Shown here one piece after another: positions 11,580-22,911 of a DNA stretch of 64,000 nt. The notes under the pieces are model-generated. The model did not search any database. It was not told the origin of the DNA and worked only from the letters and a program-made list of their open reading frames with translations. Each line of letters opens with the position of its first letter. Position 1 is the first letter of the stretch. Both the position numbers and the translations under genes were made by a program. The DNA is taken from NCBI GenBank assembly GCA_018340375.1, contig JAFFJZ010000001.1, forward strand, positions 72,222,001-72,286,000, in the 5' to 3' direction. Source of the stretch: Gonatopus flavifemur (lineage: Eukaryota > Arthropoda > Insecta > Hymenoptera > Dryinidae).

Positions 11580-14500
11580 TGTCATATTTGACAATATGTC
11601 AAGTTTTCGAATAGTGTTATCAAATCCCCACTGAAACTTTATACGAATTTCATTGAAACATTCTCAATTCAGTCACATATATGGTTTGAACTTAACACTT
11701 CCATGTTCACAGCCTGACATTTTGGAGCTTAGAACTTTAGAACTGGGATTCTAGAATACCATTAGGTACTTTGAAATACAATGCAGCATGATAATAATAC
11801 ACTTCTCGTATGATCCTTTTGAATGCTTTAACGCCTTAGTTGAGAACTCAAGTCATTCCATGCACTTGAGATTCAAAAATGAATTTTTTAAATCAAAATC
11901 AAGTTTATTAATACTCCAATCTCGCGAATTATTTAAATTTTCTTCAAACATTTCACTAAAGGATTTCTAAAAGATCATTGAACTTGCATGTAAATTCTGA
12001 ATTTGAAACGCTTTACAATACTCTTGTAAACCGATGTTCCAAGGTTATAATCTACATATGCATATTTATAACTGTATTTGGCTATCGTGGATCTGATTTA
12101 ATACCTTACATATCCATAATGAATTCTCATGAAAGTTTATCGGGTGCTATTTACAGTAAAGTTATAGTATGGTTTTTTAGATTATTTATACTGTTAGAAA
12201 AATCAGTACGAAACTTCATAACACGAATAAGAAATTTTTCACATATCAGTGTTAAGAAATTTTGTGTCATGTTGACACATGAGACCAATATATGTTTATA
12301 TCATTGTTACTGAATTCAGAATCATTTTTGATACAAAATTGAATATCATCTTTGCTGTAACTGGGAAGGTAAATGAAAGAAGTAGTCTTTTGAAACATGT
12401 CGTGAAAACAAGAAGTAATCTGATAGGACACACATTAAGGCATGAAATTATGTAATTGCTGATATTTGTAGTACTTCTCCTAAGAATTTAATCTGACTTC
12501 ATTTCGGGATGTTGAATTTGTAGTGAATTTGAGATCCCTACCTACTTCTCGTATGGATGAATAGAATGGATTCACCTGGAATCAAAGTTTGAAAATTTGA
12601 CGTGATAGATTCAATGTAGTCAACAAAAACTTCCACAATCGATCTGAATTGTTTGAAACTCTCACAAAGGAGCTTTCGAAGTTATTGGTTTCGAATTTGA
12701 ATTCTGAATTTGAAAATTCAATGAAGTGGATCAAATATGCACGAGCGAAGTTCCAAATTCTATGTAATTTGATTGAAACTCACCCGTATGGTACACTCAC
12801 CGATATGCAAGTCACATCCTGGTGGAAATCATGAAAGAACGGTAGAAAAATGGAGGCCGTGGATACAAAATGAATGAACGGAAAAATAACATAGAGGCAT
12901 GTCGTTCAGAGTTCAGTGTTTGCTTGACAATCAACCATTTTCAGGGGTTGGAATAATTCAAAAGCAAGGAAATTGGGTTCAATGTGAACCAAAACCGAGG
13001 AACACAAAAAGACGATTTGTAAGCAGTTTAGTCAACGACAAAAAAGAAAAGGGTTTCTGCATCGAATTATGATGCACCAGCGATGAAAAATAGATTCATT
13101 ACGATGATCCCAAGTGCTGGGAATACTATTCTCAATTTGTAAAATCGTTTCCATCGCCATTAGGATCAACATCACAGCGGAACATCCATGATTCTAAGGT
13201 GATGCTTTGTATTCAGTGGGATACAGAAGATTTTGTATATATTATGAGTTGCTGAGACCTGGTGATAAATATCAGCTGCGATTGATGCATTCGAGCCAAG
13301 CATTGAAAGAGAAACGGTCGGAATACCAGCAATAAAGACACAACAAAGGAATTCCCCAACATGACAATTGCACTAGTACTCGTGCTATGGTCTTCGAAAA
13401 GTATCTAGAAACGCTTTGATGGGATGTTCTACCTCACTTGCCTTATTCTCCTGTCACTGTGCCTTTTGTTCTCCATCTGTTCCGATGGATGCGAACTAAT
13501 TCAGCCGATACATGATTCACTTTTTTCGAAGATATCAAAATTTGGCTTGATTCATGAATCCCTTCGAAAAATGAACAGCTTTTCTGAAATGGAATCCGTA
13601 AATTGTCAGAAAGATGAGAGAAAATCCTTCGAGTATTGTGTATATGTTTTTCTATCTTATCGAATGGATAAATGATTTCTTCGCTTGAAATGAGAGGTAC
13701 TCAACGTTTAATATCAAGTCCTATTGTGACTGTAATTTCGATATGTACAGAATGGATGAATAATAATTTCCCAAAATCAAACTCAGAGAGGGATCATGAA
13801 GCCCATTTTCATTCCCAATTAATACCACACATTCGGTAGAAGTATACATCCCTCATGCACGTCCTCGTCATTTTCAACGTAACAAAACTAAAGAATGGTT
13901 CAAAGCGTTCTCTCGCACTCCATATCATTCGAAGAAAATTGATGTCGACAATGAACATACGTGTTTCTATTTTTAATCGTGGAGAGCTTGGAAAAGCAAT
14001 TCTTTCGAGTGATAATCGATTATTGTCACAAGTTCTCGCACGCTATTAGTCATTTACAGTAGATAAATCACTCATTAGTTCGCCGTTGTGAGCAATTGAA
14101 CGCCGACAATGAATGTAGCAATTGGTTTAATATCTCGTGAATTTCGCTCAGTAGATTGTTTGAGATTATTGATCATCGAAACATAATTGTCAACAAATCA
14201 GTCACAATTAAGCAGGGATAACTACACTTGACCGTCAATTAAAATGATTATCTTGAAGTTATAACGGAATAGTAACTGTAAACGGAAGATCTTGAATTCA
14301 GCTTTCGTCATCACTGAATCCAAGAAGCCTACTTCGAGTATGAAGTGAGCACAGTCGCACATTTCAGGCAGTTTTCAAATTTAAACCACACTTTTTACAG
14401 TGTAAGGGTTCGGAAAACAGCTCTGGCGAATGCAAATTGTAACCACGAATATTTTATATTCTATTCATCAGTGCTGAATTTAATTCCAAAATGATGAAAG

Positions 14501-14866
14501 GGCAGGCAAGACATAAATATTAATCTCGAAGAAAATGCACAAATTCCCTGAAATTCAACGTGAGAGGAAAAGAATGGGAGATATAGTTCCATGGATATTC
14601 TTCGAGCTTATGCAGAAGAAAAGTAAAATCTGTGGTACCAACTTCATAAAAAGGAAATAAAACTAGAAGGTAAAGTTTCCACACGATAAAAAAAACCTTT
14701 CCGTTCTCGCGTTGATACTTTCTTTGATGGAACTATACGGAGAAAATATCACATTTAAAATTAATACGATACTTCACTAGTTTTCCCATCGCCCAATGGT
14801 TTTTCAAGTTCAAATCATCAGAACGTTGTACTTATTCACTGAAAAGTCATACATAATAGGGATTCC
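11580..14866. other. Gene-free stretch apart from one LINE scrap
   Basis: Apart from the LINE scrap at 12367-12446 I see no supported feature. An open frame at 13424-13675 begins with a hydrophobic run (MFYLTCLILLSLCLLFSICS) that would pass as a signal peptide. However, it has no recognisable domain, no visible splice partners and a length expected by chance in AT-rich DNA. Confidence 0.4.
12367..12446 (+). pseudogene. LINE reverse-transcriptase C-terminal scrap
   Basis: Translating from about 12369 gives KVNERSSLLKHVVKTRSN followed by LIGHTLRH, which matches the C-terminal tail of the LINE at 60912-61512 (VNEERSLLRHVVKRRSN, then PIGHTLRH). Homology stops right after GGCATGA at 12447. It is a very short broken fragment with no function. 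Confidence 0.75.
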
Positions 14867-14868
14867 GA

Positions 14869-16548
14869 TCTCGATTCGATTAAATCGAAAATCGATTTTT
14901 TCATGCACGATCTTCGATTTTTTGAATCGATTTTCATGTGTCTAGATCGATCCAAAGATCGAGGAAAGGTACTGAGATCGAGAATCGATTCTCTCATTTA
15001 ATTACATAGAGATATTATGCACTGGATGGATTTAATCCGTTCCCTTTCACCTTCAATGAGTTGTGGAAAACTATGTCATAACTCACAAATTCTTGATGGA
15101 AATTGAATTTTAATCAACTGGCAATTTCAGTAATAATTTATGTTGATCCATGATGTGGTTAAACAAATTTTCAAGATCAAATCTCATACAGCACTTTGGA
15201 TCTTCAGAATATCTTGAAAAACTATTCAGAAATGTTTGAGAAGTATTATGGAACACGAAAAGATATTCTCAAGATTTTTCAAACAATTTCATACTTTTAG
15301 AATACATCCGAAGGATATCTTTTAGAAGATGCAGAACTTATCTTTTGGGATGATGTCTTTTAGACATCTTGTATAAATTTTTTAGAAGTACACGGAGAAA
15401 ATAAGTAGTCCAAATTTTCGTTGACTGGTATGTCACTTTTGGACTGAGCATAAATTCGAGAAGAATTCGTACACTGGATTTGAATAATTCGTTGACCCTT
15501 TCGATTCTTCCGACGATAAAAACGAAGAGTGGATTCCATGATTGAAACAATGGACAAAGTCAACGAATTATTGAAATTCGGTGTACGAATTCTTCTCGAA
15601 TTTGGGCTCCGTCCAAAAGTGACATACTAGTCAACGAAAATTTGGATGACTAATTTTTTCCGTGTAAGAACTCGTTTCAGATACTTTATAGATATCTCTT
15701 CATGTTGCATAAGACATCTTGAATTTGTCTTCAGATATCGGTTTATACTTGAAATACTGTGTGGGATATTATGATTACAATCGGAATTTATTTGGAGCCA
15801 TTCTCAGATGGATGGAATGAGGAGGGAATATATTAAATTCACTCACTGACCTCACTACTGTACTAAAGGGAGGAGCCATGGACAAATTTTAATGGGATCA
15901 AAGTGTTTTGTGAAATATATCAATATTAATTCAATACTTATCATCATATTCTTATTTAACATGATGGAAAATTTGAAGAAATGATGATTCATTACAATTT
16001 GAACGATTCATAATCTTTTTGCAATTCAAAATATGAATATTTTCATCAGATTCAAAACACTCAACAATAAGCAGTTATCATGCTTATGTATAATATAAAG
16101 TAAAATTCAAACAACATTGAAAAGGTGTAAATTTTTATTTATTTCGAAATTATAAAACAACTCGTCTAACAAATCACTCTGGTGTTTTAAGTGGAAATTC
16201 TATAAATTCGATGATCATATTGATTAATTAACAGATATGAATATTTAATTTGCATATTGTAATTCATGTTGAGATTATAAAAACATTCTATATTCCGAAG
16301 ATTGTATTGATTTATCAGAAAATATGATTACTGACAATAAAAATAATTGAAACTAATTATGAAGTTATTAATTTACCGAATAAGATGAAGTTTGCACAAT
16401 AATTTATCAAGTTGATTTTGAGGAAGAATCGAAGATCGATTTTGCTTACATCGATCTTTGCGAGGACGATTTTTCAAGAGATCGATTCACTTCTTCGCGA
16501 TTCGAATCGATTCTCAAAATCGATCTTCTGGCTGGAGATCGGAAACCC
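14869..16548. mobile_element. 1.68-kb inverted-repeat element rich in ATCGAT words, with a nested insertion
   Basis: The ends are GGGATTCCGATCTC on the left and the complement of GGGTTTCCGATCTC on the right, with TA on both sides (14867-14868 and 16549-16550). About 130 bp at each end is packed with AATCGATT, ATCGAT and GATCGATC palindromes, while the middle is plain AT-rich sequence. A separate 274-bp hairpin element (15391-15664) sits inside, so this element is the older of the two. No transposase is encoded, so it is non-autonomous. Confidence 0.7.
15391..15664. mobile_element. 274-bp hairpin MITE, CACGGARAAAA ends
   Basis: It is almost entirely an inverted repeat: arms of about 110 bp agree at most positions, including CCAAATTTTCGTTGACT and AATTCGAGAAGAATTCGTAC with their complements. 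The ends are CACGGAGAAAATAAGT and the complement of CACGGAAAAAATTAGT. TA lies on both sides (15389-15390 and 15665-15666). Transcribed, it would fold into a long double-stranded hairpin. It is inserted inside 14869-16548. Confidence 0.85.
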
Positions 16549-16611
16549 TATTTCATAGTACTCTATTATGACAAAATAAGAATGCTATTAACCAAACCAT
16601 TATTAATACTG

Positions 16612-16845
16612 GATACAAAAAGTATTTCTTTAGATATAAGAAATTGTTATTTGAATAGGTCCAAGTAGATATTTCTTTGACAATAATAAATATTTGGATC
16701 ATGTGAACAAATTGATTATTTGTTCTTTCTTGCGGATAAAAAATTCGTCTGGATCGAATACATATTAATTTTTGTTGAAGAAATATTTATTTGGGTCTAT
16801 TCAAATAACAATTTCTTAGATTCAAAGGAATACTCTTTTTCTGTG
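16612..16845. mobile_element. Inverted-repeat MITE with AAATATTT words
   Basis: The arms share AAGAAATTGTTATTTGAATA and its complement. Outside this the ends read ATACAAAAAGTATTTCTTT on the left and the complement of CACAGAAAAAGAGTATTC on the right. The right flank is TA, and the left boundary is approximate. AATAAATATTTGG and its complement fill the centre. Confidence 0.6.
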
Positions 16846-18716
16846 TACTTCATTGACTCTGAATAAAAACGCATTGAGTCCATATTATGTAGTCAACATA
16901 TAAGGCATTATATACCGACTATGCATATGCATTGTTTTTTTCCCATTGGTATTTGCTGTGTTGAACATTTGGTAGCGAATTTTATGTTCACTTTTTGCAT
17001 TTATGCTGGACAGAAGATTTTTTTCATCAATTTACCAATGTTTCATGTTATAATATATTTTTATCCCTTGTTGGGCCAACTTTTCAACTATTTTCATACG
17101 GTATACATCATTGAACAACTAATCAGTGAATGTGGGAATATCTCTCACAGATGGAAAAGCAATCCAACACTTGAAGGGAAAATCATATAAATGTCTATAG
17201 TGTGTTTGATGTTATTCAAAAGTATTTCAGCAAACGAAAGGACTTTTGTCAGGAGAGTTTCGTGAGTAAGAAAAACAATCGTGATAGAAGAATCCAACAT
17301 TCTCATCATTCTGAATTCCTTTTCATTTGATATTGTCTATTCGGAGTCTAAACTTGGGAAGAAGAAATCATTCGAATATTCATTTCCTGTTTCAAATGCC
17401 TTACAGAACTCTCATTCTTTGGAAGAAATTCTCGATGAAAATTTTGTTTTTTTTACGAAATGTAATTCCCTACCTCGCTGTATGTTTTATGTAAATGAGT
17501 CCTATTCCTTCCACAAAAGGAGTTTTCAGTATACTTTCTCCAATCATTCCTGAATATTCTTTCCTTCATTGAACCTCTATTTTCTCTGATTTGTGTTCCA
17601 TTCTAAACCCATCTTGACTGTTATTAATTTTCCTTCGTTCATATTTCATTTGAGAAACACACAATTCATGTGAGAAAATCTCTGAAGAAATAGATTTGTT
17701 ATCTATGGCTCGCAAATGAATTGATCGTAAGGTCCTGGCACATCAAGATAACTTCAGTGGTTTTAGTGAAATATTCGATGACACATGATACAACTATGTA
17801 CGAGTATACGTACTACATCATGTGTACAACAATGCTTCTGTAATCTGCAAGATCGTACCGTTATAGTACCCAATTGGATTGAATTCGATTGCTTCCCTAG
17901 TTTTCCCTGTACGAAAAAAAAGTATTTTTCGATCGAAACGATATGAATGAACAGTGAATATCTTTCGTGCAATTTTTTGTCTCCTATAAATCACGTGAAA
18001 TTGTATTTCAGAAGAGATGCGAAAATCCCAAGTATAAATGCGAGATATTTCATTCAAACATATGTGAACATGGAATCTGAAATTCCTATTAACAAGGATT
18101 TTTTAATACTGGAATTCGTCGAGATTTTGAGGATCGCTTTAGCCCGAGTACAATCAACACTATCCTCTTGAATGCATTTACATGTTTCTCTCGGCTCAGC
18201 TGCAATTCATCCTCGCATGAATCTTCAGAATTCAGACGGTTTTTTAATTTTTTACATGATGTATTTATCAACGAGACCAACCAAATTGTATTACAGGATT
18301 CTATTACATGCACCTGAATATTCGAATGCACAATAATTGTATTATTCAAGTAAAAGGTTACTTCATCTTGATTTATGAGGGAAGTTTACAAAATTATGAT
18401 TGGAACAGTGTAATTTCCAACTATTCAAAATATGTGCAGATGCATCCTTCAGATTCATGTACTTTCTTCTGCACATTTGGAATACTGTAGTAGAAATGCT
18501 ATAATTATTCACAAAGCTCGTGACGGTTTTCTAGAGAAAAACTTGGGATAAAATCGCTTCTTTTGGAGTGTTTCTATGCAGCAGCATCACAAGCCTCATA
18601 AATGTCTATGGCATTTTCACGAGGATACATTTGAATGTTCGAATGAAGTATCAACTCATTTGAATCCAAAAACTGCACTCGGAGAACTTCCATCGCCAGA
18701 AACATGAAAATTATCC
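16846..18716. other. Gene-free stretch
   Basis: Several short open frames overlap on both strands, but none has a recognisable motif and no repeat was identified. Confidence 0.45.
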
Positions 18717-19404
18717 CACGCAGAAAAGTGTATCCTTGGAAAATAGCAGAGTTCACTCCCTGCAAACACTGATTACTGGCTTTTCAATGGGCCACTGATG
18801 GTCCGGCAATACCGTTGAAGAGCCGTCACAGGTCCTTTGAAACACCAGCAGTCGTGTTTGCTGGGCATTCAAAATAGCAATATCTGTTTTCAGTAGGAAT
18901 AGCTTTGTCATTTACTGATTATATTATGTGAAGTTCCACACAGCACCACAGTCCCAGAAGAATTCTCAAATTTGAATTTTATGTGCCTGGAAATTAGAAT
19001 GCGACGTGGCATAATTCACTATGTCGCATATCAGACAGTTAACTTTACTATCCTGTGCAGGAATTTCTCCCGGGCTCAGACCTGGGCCAGTTTTATAATC
19101 CCTACCTCAAAAGTGGCCCCAACTTGGAATGTTACGTTTTTCAATCTAGGTCCCGTAATGGTATCAAATATCCAGGCAAAACAATGGTAGCCCACTCGGG
19201 GCTTATATGGAATGTGGGTGGGCATACCTGGATTGAAATTTTCCAGGAATATACTGGCAACCCCAACTGGGGCCCACATGGGCCGTGGGTAGGCAACCTT
19301 GTATCGGATACCAAAGATATACCCCTGAGGTGCCAAGGCCTACCTTAGGATGCTTAGGATTGATGGACACACTGGATCTTTTGAAGATCTCTCTTCTCTC
19401 CGTG
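18717..19404. mobile_element. CACGCAGAAAAG-ended element interrupted by a GGCC-word insertion
   Basis: The left end CACGCAGAAAAGTG, followed by GGAAAATAGCAGAGTTCAC, is shared with the copy at 27461-27784. The right end is the complement of CACGGAGAGAAGAGAGATC. TTTTATGTGCCT and TGCGACGTG also occur in the same order in both copies. Relative to that copy, about 300 bp (near 19059-19366) is inserted between TTTACTATC and CTTTTGAAGATC. The flanking dinucleotides do not match. Confidence 0.65.
19059..19366. repeat. Nested GGCC/CCAACTTGG-word insertion
   Basis: This GC-richer block is full of palindromic words such as GGGCCCACATGGGCC, CCCCAACTTGG and CCCACTCGGGGC. It is absent from the related copy at 27461-27784, so it is a later insertion. 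The termini are only roughly placed (ATCCTGTGCAGG on the left, complement of ATCCAGTGTGTC on the right). Open frames on both strands through it reflect base composition. Confidence 0.5.
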
Positions 19405-19559
19405 TTGAATATGATTAATCCCGATTGCTGATTATTCCTACTACCAACTATGCTGAAAATCATTAGAGTCTTTTACTATCGCTGATGGTGAAAATGATAA
19501 TGAATCGAAAGTGGTTATAGTCAAAGTCTCCCAACGTCGCTGGCTTACATAAGAGTACC

Positions 19560-20770
19560 AGGTGTACCGGTATGAAATGAGCGTTTTTATGTGAAAATGA
19601 AACACCAATTGCGAATGGGAAAGTACAAGGAGTTCATTCGAAGTATTGACCATTGCTTTCTATACATTTTGACCACCTTTCTGGCAATTTGTGGATACCA
19701 CGCCAATAGAAATGTTCGTCTTTTGAAGCAAATCAGACACCCAATTTTCGACTTCTTCGTAGGAATCAAAGTGCTGCTCAGCCAATGCGTTTCCCATCGA
19801 TGAAAACAAATGGTAGTCGGAAGAGGCCAAATCTGGTGAATATGGCGGGTGGGGTAGCAGCTCCCAGCCAAGTGCTCAGATTGTATCCTGAACCGGTTTC
19901 GCTTTGTGTGCAGGTGCCTTGTCGTGTAATAAAATTATTTTGCCGTGTCTTCTGGCCCATTCTGGGCGTTTTTCGATCAATGAATGGTTCAAATTGATCA
20001 TTTGTTGTCTGTACCGATTAGTATCAACAGTTTCACCAGGTTTCAGAAACTCATGATACACCACACCTTTTTGGTCCCACCAACCACAGAGCATTGCCTT
20101 CTTACCGAATCGATCTGGTTTTGCAGTCGATGTTGATGGTTGTCCCGGATTAGCCCATGATTTTTTCTGTTTGGGATTCTTAAAATAAATCCATTTTTCA
20201 TCGCCAGTAACAATTCGATGCAAAACTGATTTTCTTTCGTGTCTCTGAAGCAAAATGTCACAAGTGTTTTTTCGGTTTTCCATCTGTTTTTCATTCCATT
20301 CATGTGGCACCCATTTTCCACACTTTTGGATCTTTCCCATAGCTTTCAAACGGTCAGAAATTGTTGGTTGTGCAACACTTAACATTTCTGCCATTCGCTT
20401 TTGACACAAAGTATCATCTTCATCCAATATTGCTTGCAGTTCGGTGTCTTCGAACTTTGTTGGTGGTCTCCCACGTTCTTCATTTCTCACATCAAAATCA
20501 TTATCTCTGGACCGTTGAAACCATCTTTCGCATGTTGCTTCTGATAGGGTATGATCACAATATGCCTCGACAAGCATTCGATGCGACTCTGCAGCACTTT
20601 TCTTCAAACGGAAACAAAAAATTAATGCTTTCCGCAAATCATCACTTTCTGGTACAAAATTCGACATCTTTAACACGATGGGAAAATATGATGTTGCTTG
20701 TTCAATGACTTGATGTTTATCAAATATACACATTTGTATCTTAACGCTCACTTAATACCTGTACACCTGG
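19560..20770 (-). mobile_element. Full-length mariner transposon
   Basis: The terminal inverted repeats are about 26 bp and differ at three positions (CCAGGTGTACCGGTATGAAA and CCAGGTGTACAGGTATTAAG begin the two ends). They are flanked by TA (19558-19559 and 20771-20772), the standard Tc1/mariner target duplication. The length of 1211 bp is normal for a mariner. One transposase frame occupies most of it on the minus strand. The completeness of ends and gene suggests it is among the youngest insertions in the window. Confidence 0.93.
19660..20667 (-). pseudogene. Mariner transposase with one internal stop
   Basis: In active copies this enzyme excises and inserts the element at TA sites in the nucleus. 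The start is MSNFVPES at 20667, the usual mariner N-terminus, although the frame is open another 28 codons upstream. The frame is 335 codons long, about the family size. Residues 1-110 hold the two helix-turn-helix units. WVPHE lies at 119-123. The catalytic triad is D156 (VTGDEKWIYF), D249 (LLHDKAPAH) and D284 (PPYSPDLASSDYHLF), with the classic 34-residue D-D spacing. The closest match I recall is the mauritiana (Mos1-like) subfamily. Codon 264 is TGA (19876-19878), between D249 and D284, so this copy should not make a working enzyme. Otherwise the frame is intact to a TAG at 19660-19662. Confidence 0.93.
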
Positions 20771-20806
20771 TATCCTTGTAGACATTTTTCCGGGCGTCCT
20801 GTATTA

Positions 20807-21021
20807 CACACCCTAGTGAAAATGATTATCGCGATTGTCTGGCACCTTTCGAGGTACCTGCAGTGAAACTAGTCACTCGAAAGGCCCTTGACATTACCCA
20901 TAAGGTAGCTAGAATCATTTATGCTAGGAATATAGGCCTTGTATGGACGAACTTCATCTACCGCAGCGGTAAATAATGCTACCAGAGTTGACTTTTAGCT
21001 ATCCAAATCGCTTTTCCCGTG
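20807..21021. mobile_element. Putative CACGGGAAAAGC-ended element
   Basis: The right end is the complement of CACGGGAAAAGCGATTT and is followed by TA. On the left a CACACCCTAGTGAAAAT sequence follows TA, but it matches the right end only loosely. Inside are palindromes such as CCTTTCGAG with CTCGAAAGG, and TACCGCAGCGGTA. The boundaries are uncertain. Confidence 0.35.
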
Positions 21022-22911
21022 TAGGATTGATGTACCTCTTTAAAACATATTATACATTTTCATTATTGCGTGTACATCATTCACGCAAACACGACGTAGA
21101 ACAATGTACTGGCATTCTGACATTGACATGAAACGTAGAATGGATCTGATTCTCATGTTTACCTTGTCTATTTGTTGGTACGATATGTATATCGGTGAAG
21201 ATTAAATACACCGTTCAATTTCACTATTCAGGATCAAGATTTTGCGCGCGTGTTTGTGTGAAAGTGTGTACACATGTATCAGACCACATCAGGTTGACAG
21301 AACGCTAAATTGTCTTTCCACGGTGACTGTAAAACCTTGGCCTTCCCAAACGTTAAAGATAGTTATTTATGAGCCAGGACGACGGATAAGTGATTGTCCT
21401 GAGCGCGCATTTCTCTAGAGTCAACGTGGAATACGTTGGAAGTCACGTCCGCTTTTAATGACGTGACATATATCGTTATATCGTAAATGAATCAGAATTC
21501 GAAGTAATATTTCTATGAATCCATGAAAGTTCTCACGAGATTTTGCAATGTGATGATAATAATATTAATAATATAATGACAGCCATCGTTATAATAGAAT
21601 AATGATGACGAGAATCGAGATAGAATTTTATTCTCAATTTGAGTGAAAAATTATTTGAGAATCCAGGACTTTAACGTAGAAAAGAAATATTATATTGGAA
21701 CGAAGTTTTTGAAATTGAATCGAATGCTAAACTTTCTCGCATATTTTTTATCCTTTGATTATCCATCACTTCAAATCCGATTTCTCGAAGATCCGTCAAT
21801 AAATTTCAAACATATATTTGAGTTTGCTTCATGAATTTATATTAAAGGTAGGAAAATAACTTGTGGAGAGAACGATAACAATGGAATTCGAGAAAAGTTT
21901 CTCGCGTGGTTATGAAGAAGAAAAATATCACAATATGTTCGAGACTTGTTGGGTTCGAAATCGTGATATTCTAGAATTCTATGAAACTCTTTATAATATT
22001 CTCAAGTTATTCTTATTCGGAACGAAAGTCTTCGGCGCAGGATGTTTTTATATTTTGTAAAAATATTTAATTGGATGAAGAGTCAAGGAGACGTGATATG
22101 ATGTGATTGCTTTTCGAAAGAGATAAAATATTCTTCAACGACATTTGATAGGGTACTTGAGACTGTAATCGCATAATTTCCGTTATAATTTTTGAACTGC
22201 AAAATACGTTTGTCACAGAGAAACTGTCCATTATGTTCTGTTCCAAATAATTCTCATCCAAAACTTGAATTTTTGTAGTAGAACTCCAGTGAATGTATTA
22301 GAATGTCAAGTCCGGCGTGCTGGTTAAAGACGTCCAGTGGAATACTGAATTTTTTCAGTTAACGTTTTCTGCAACGGTTATTATGGAACAATACATTTTC
22401 ATACCTCTCATACATTTTCGCTGTTCAGAGAGAAAATTTCATATCCATCATGAGCGTGTTGGAGTCGGTATTCATTTCCGTAGCGTCAACTTACAAAAGA
22501 GAAGAGGCGGAATTACAATTTACCTGGAATACCTTCATGATAAAGATATGGCAAATAATGCTAATGTTGAATCAAGTCGATCCGAACAAAATGCATCGTA
22601 TAAAATCGATACTTTCATGTATGGAAAAAAACGACTGAATAAAATAATACAACACGTACCCCAGAAATGAATTCGACCGATGGAAGAGTCATTGAGTTTT
22701 TGTTTTCTATATCTTTTCAAATACATCATCATGGTTTGTTTCCAAAAATTCTTATGAAGAGCTTATTGATAATATTGATGAAAGCTCCCTATTCCCATTA
22801 TGAAAAATAAGATTGCGTGATTCTCACGCACGTAAGAAACTTGAAACACATAACCGCATTGAAATTAATGAGTGACATCTCAAATTACAATACAATTTCC
22901 ACACTGAGAGA
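21022..22911. other. Gene-free stretch
   Basis: No recognisable gene. An open frame at 22317-22670 (117 codons) has no known domain, overlaps another open frame, and is of a length chance can explain. No repeat was recognised. Confidence 0.4.

Noticed and set aside
13424..13675. Secreted small protein (signal-peptide-like start)
   Set aside because: A hydrophobic start is easily produced by T-rich DNA. There is no domain, no family member and no splice context.
22317..22670. 117-codon open frame as a gene
   Set aside because: No recognisable motif. Another frame overlaps it and the length is within chance for 64 kb of AT-rich DNA read in six frames.
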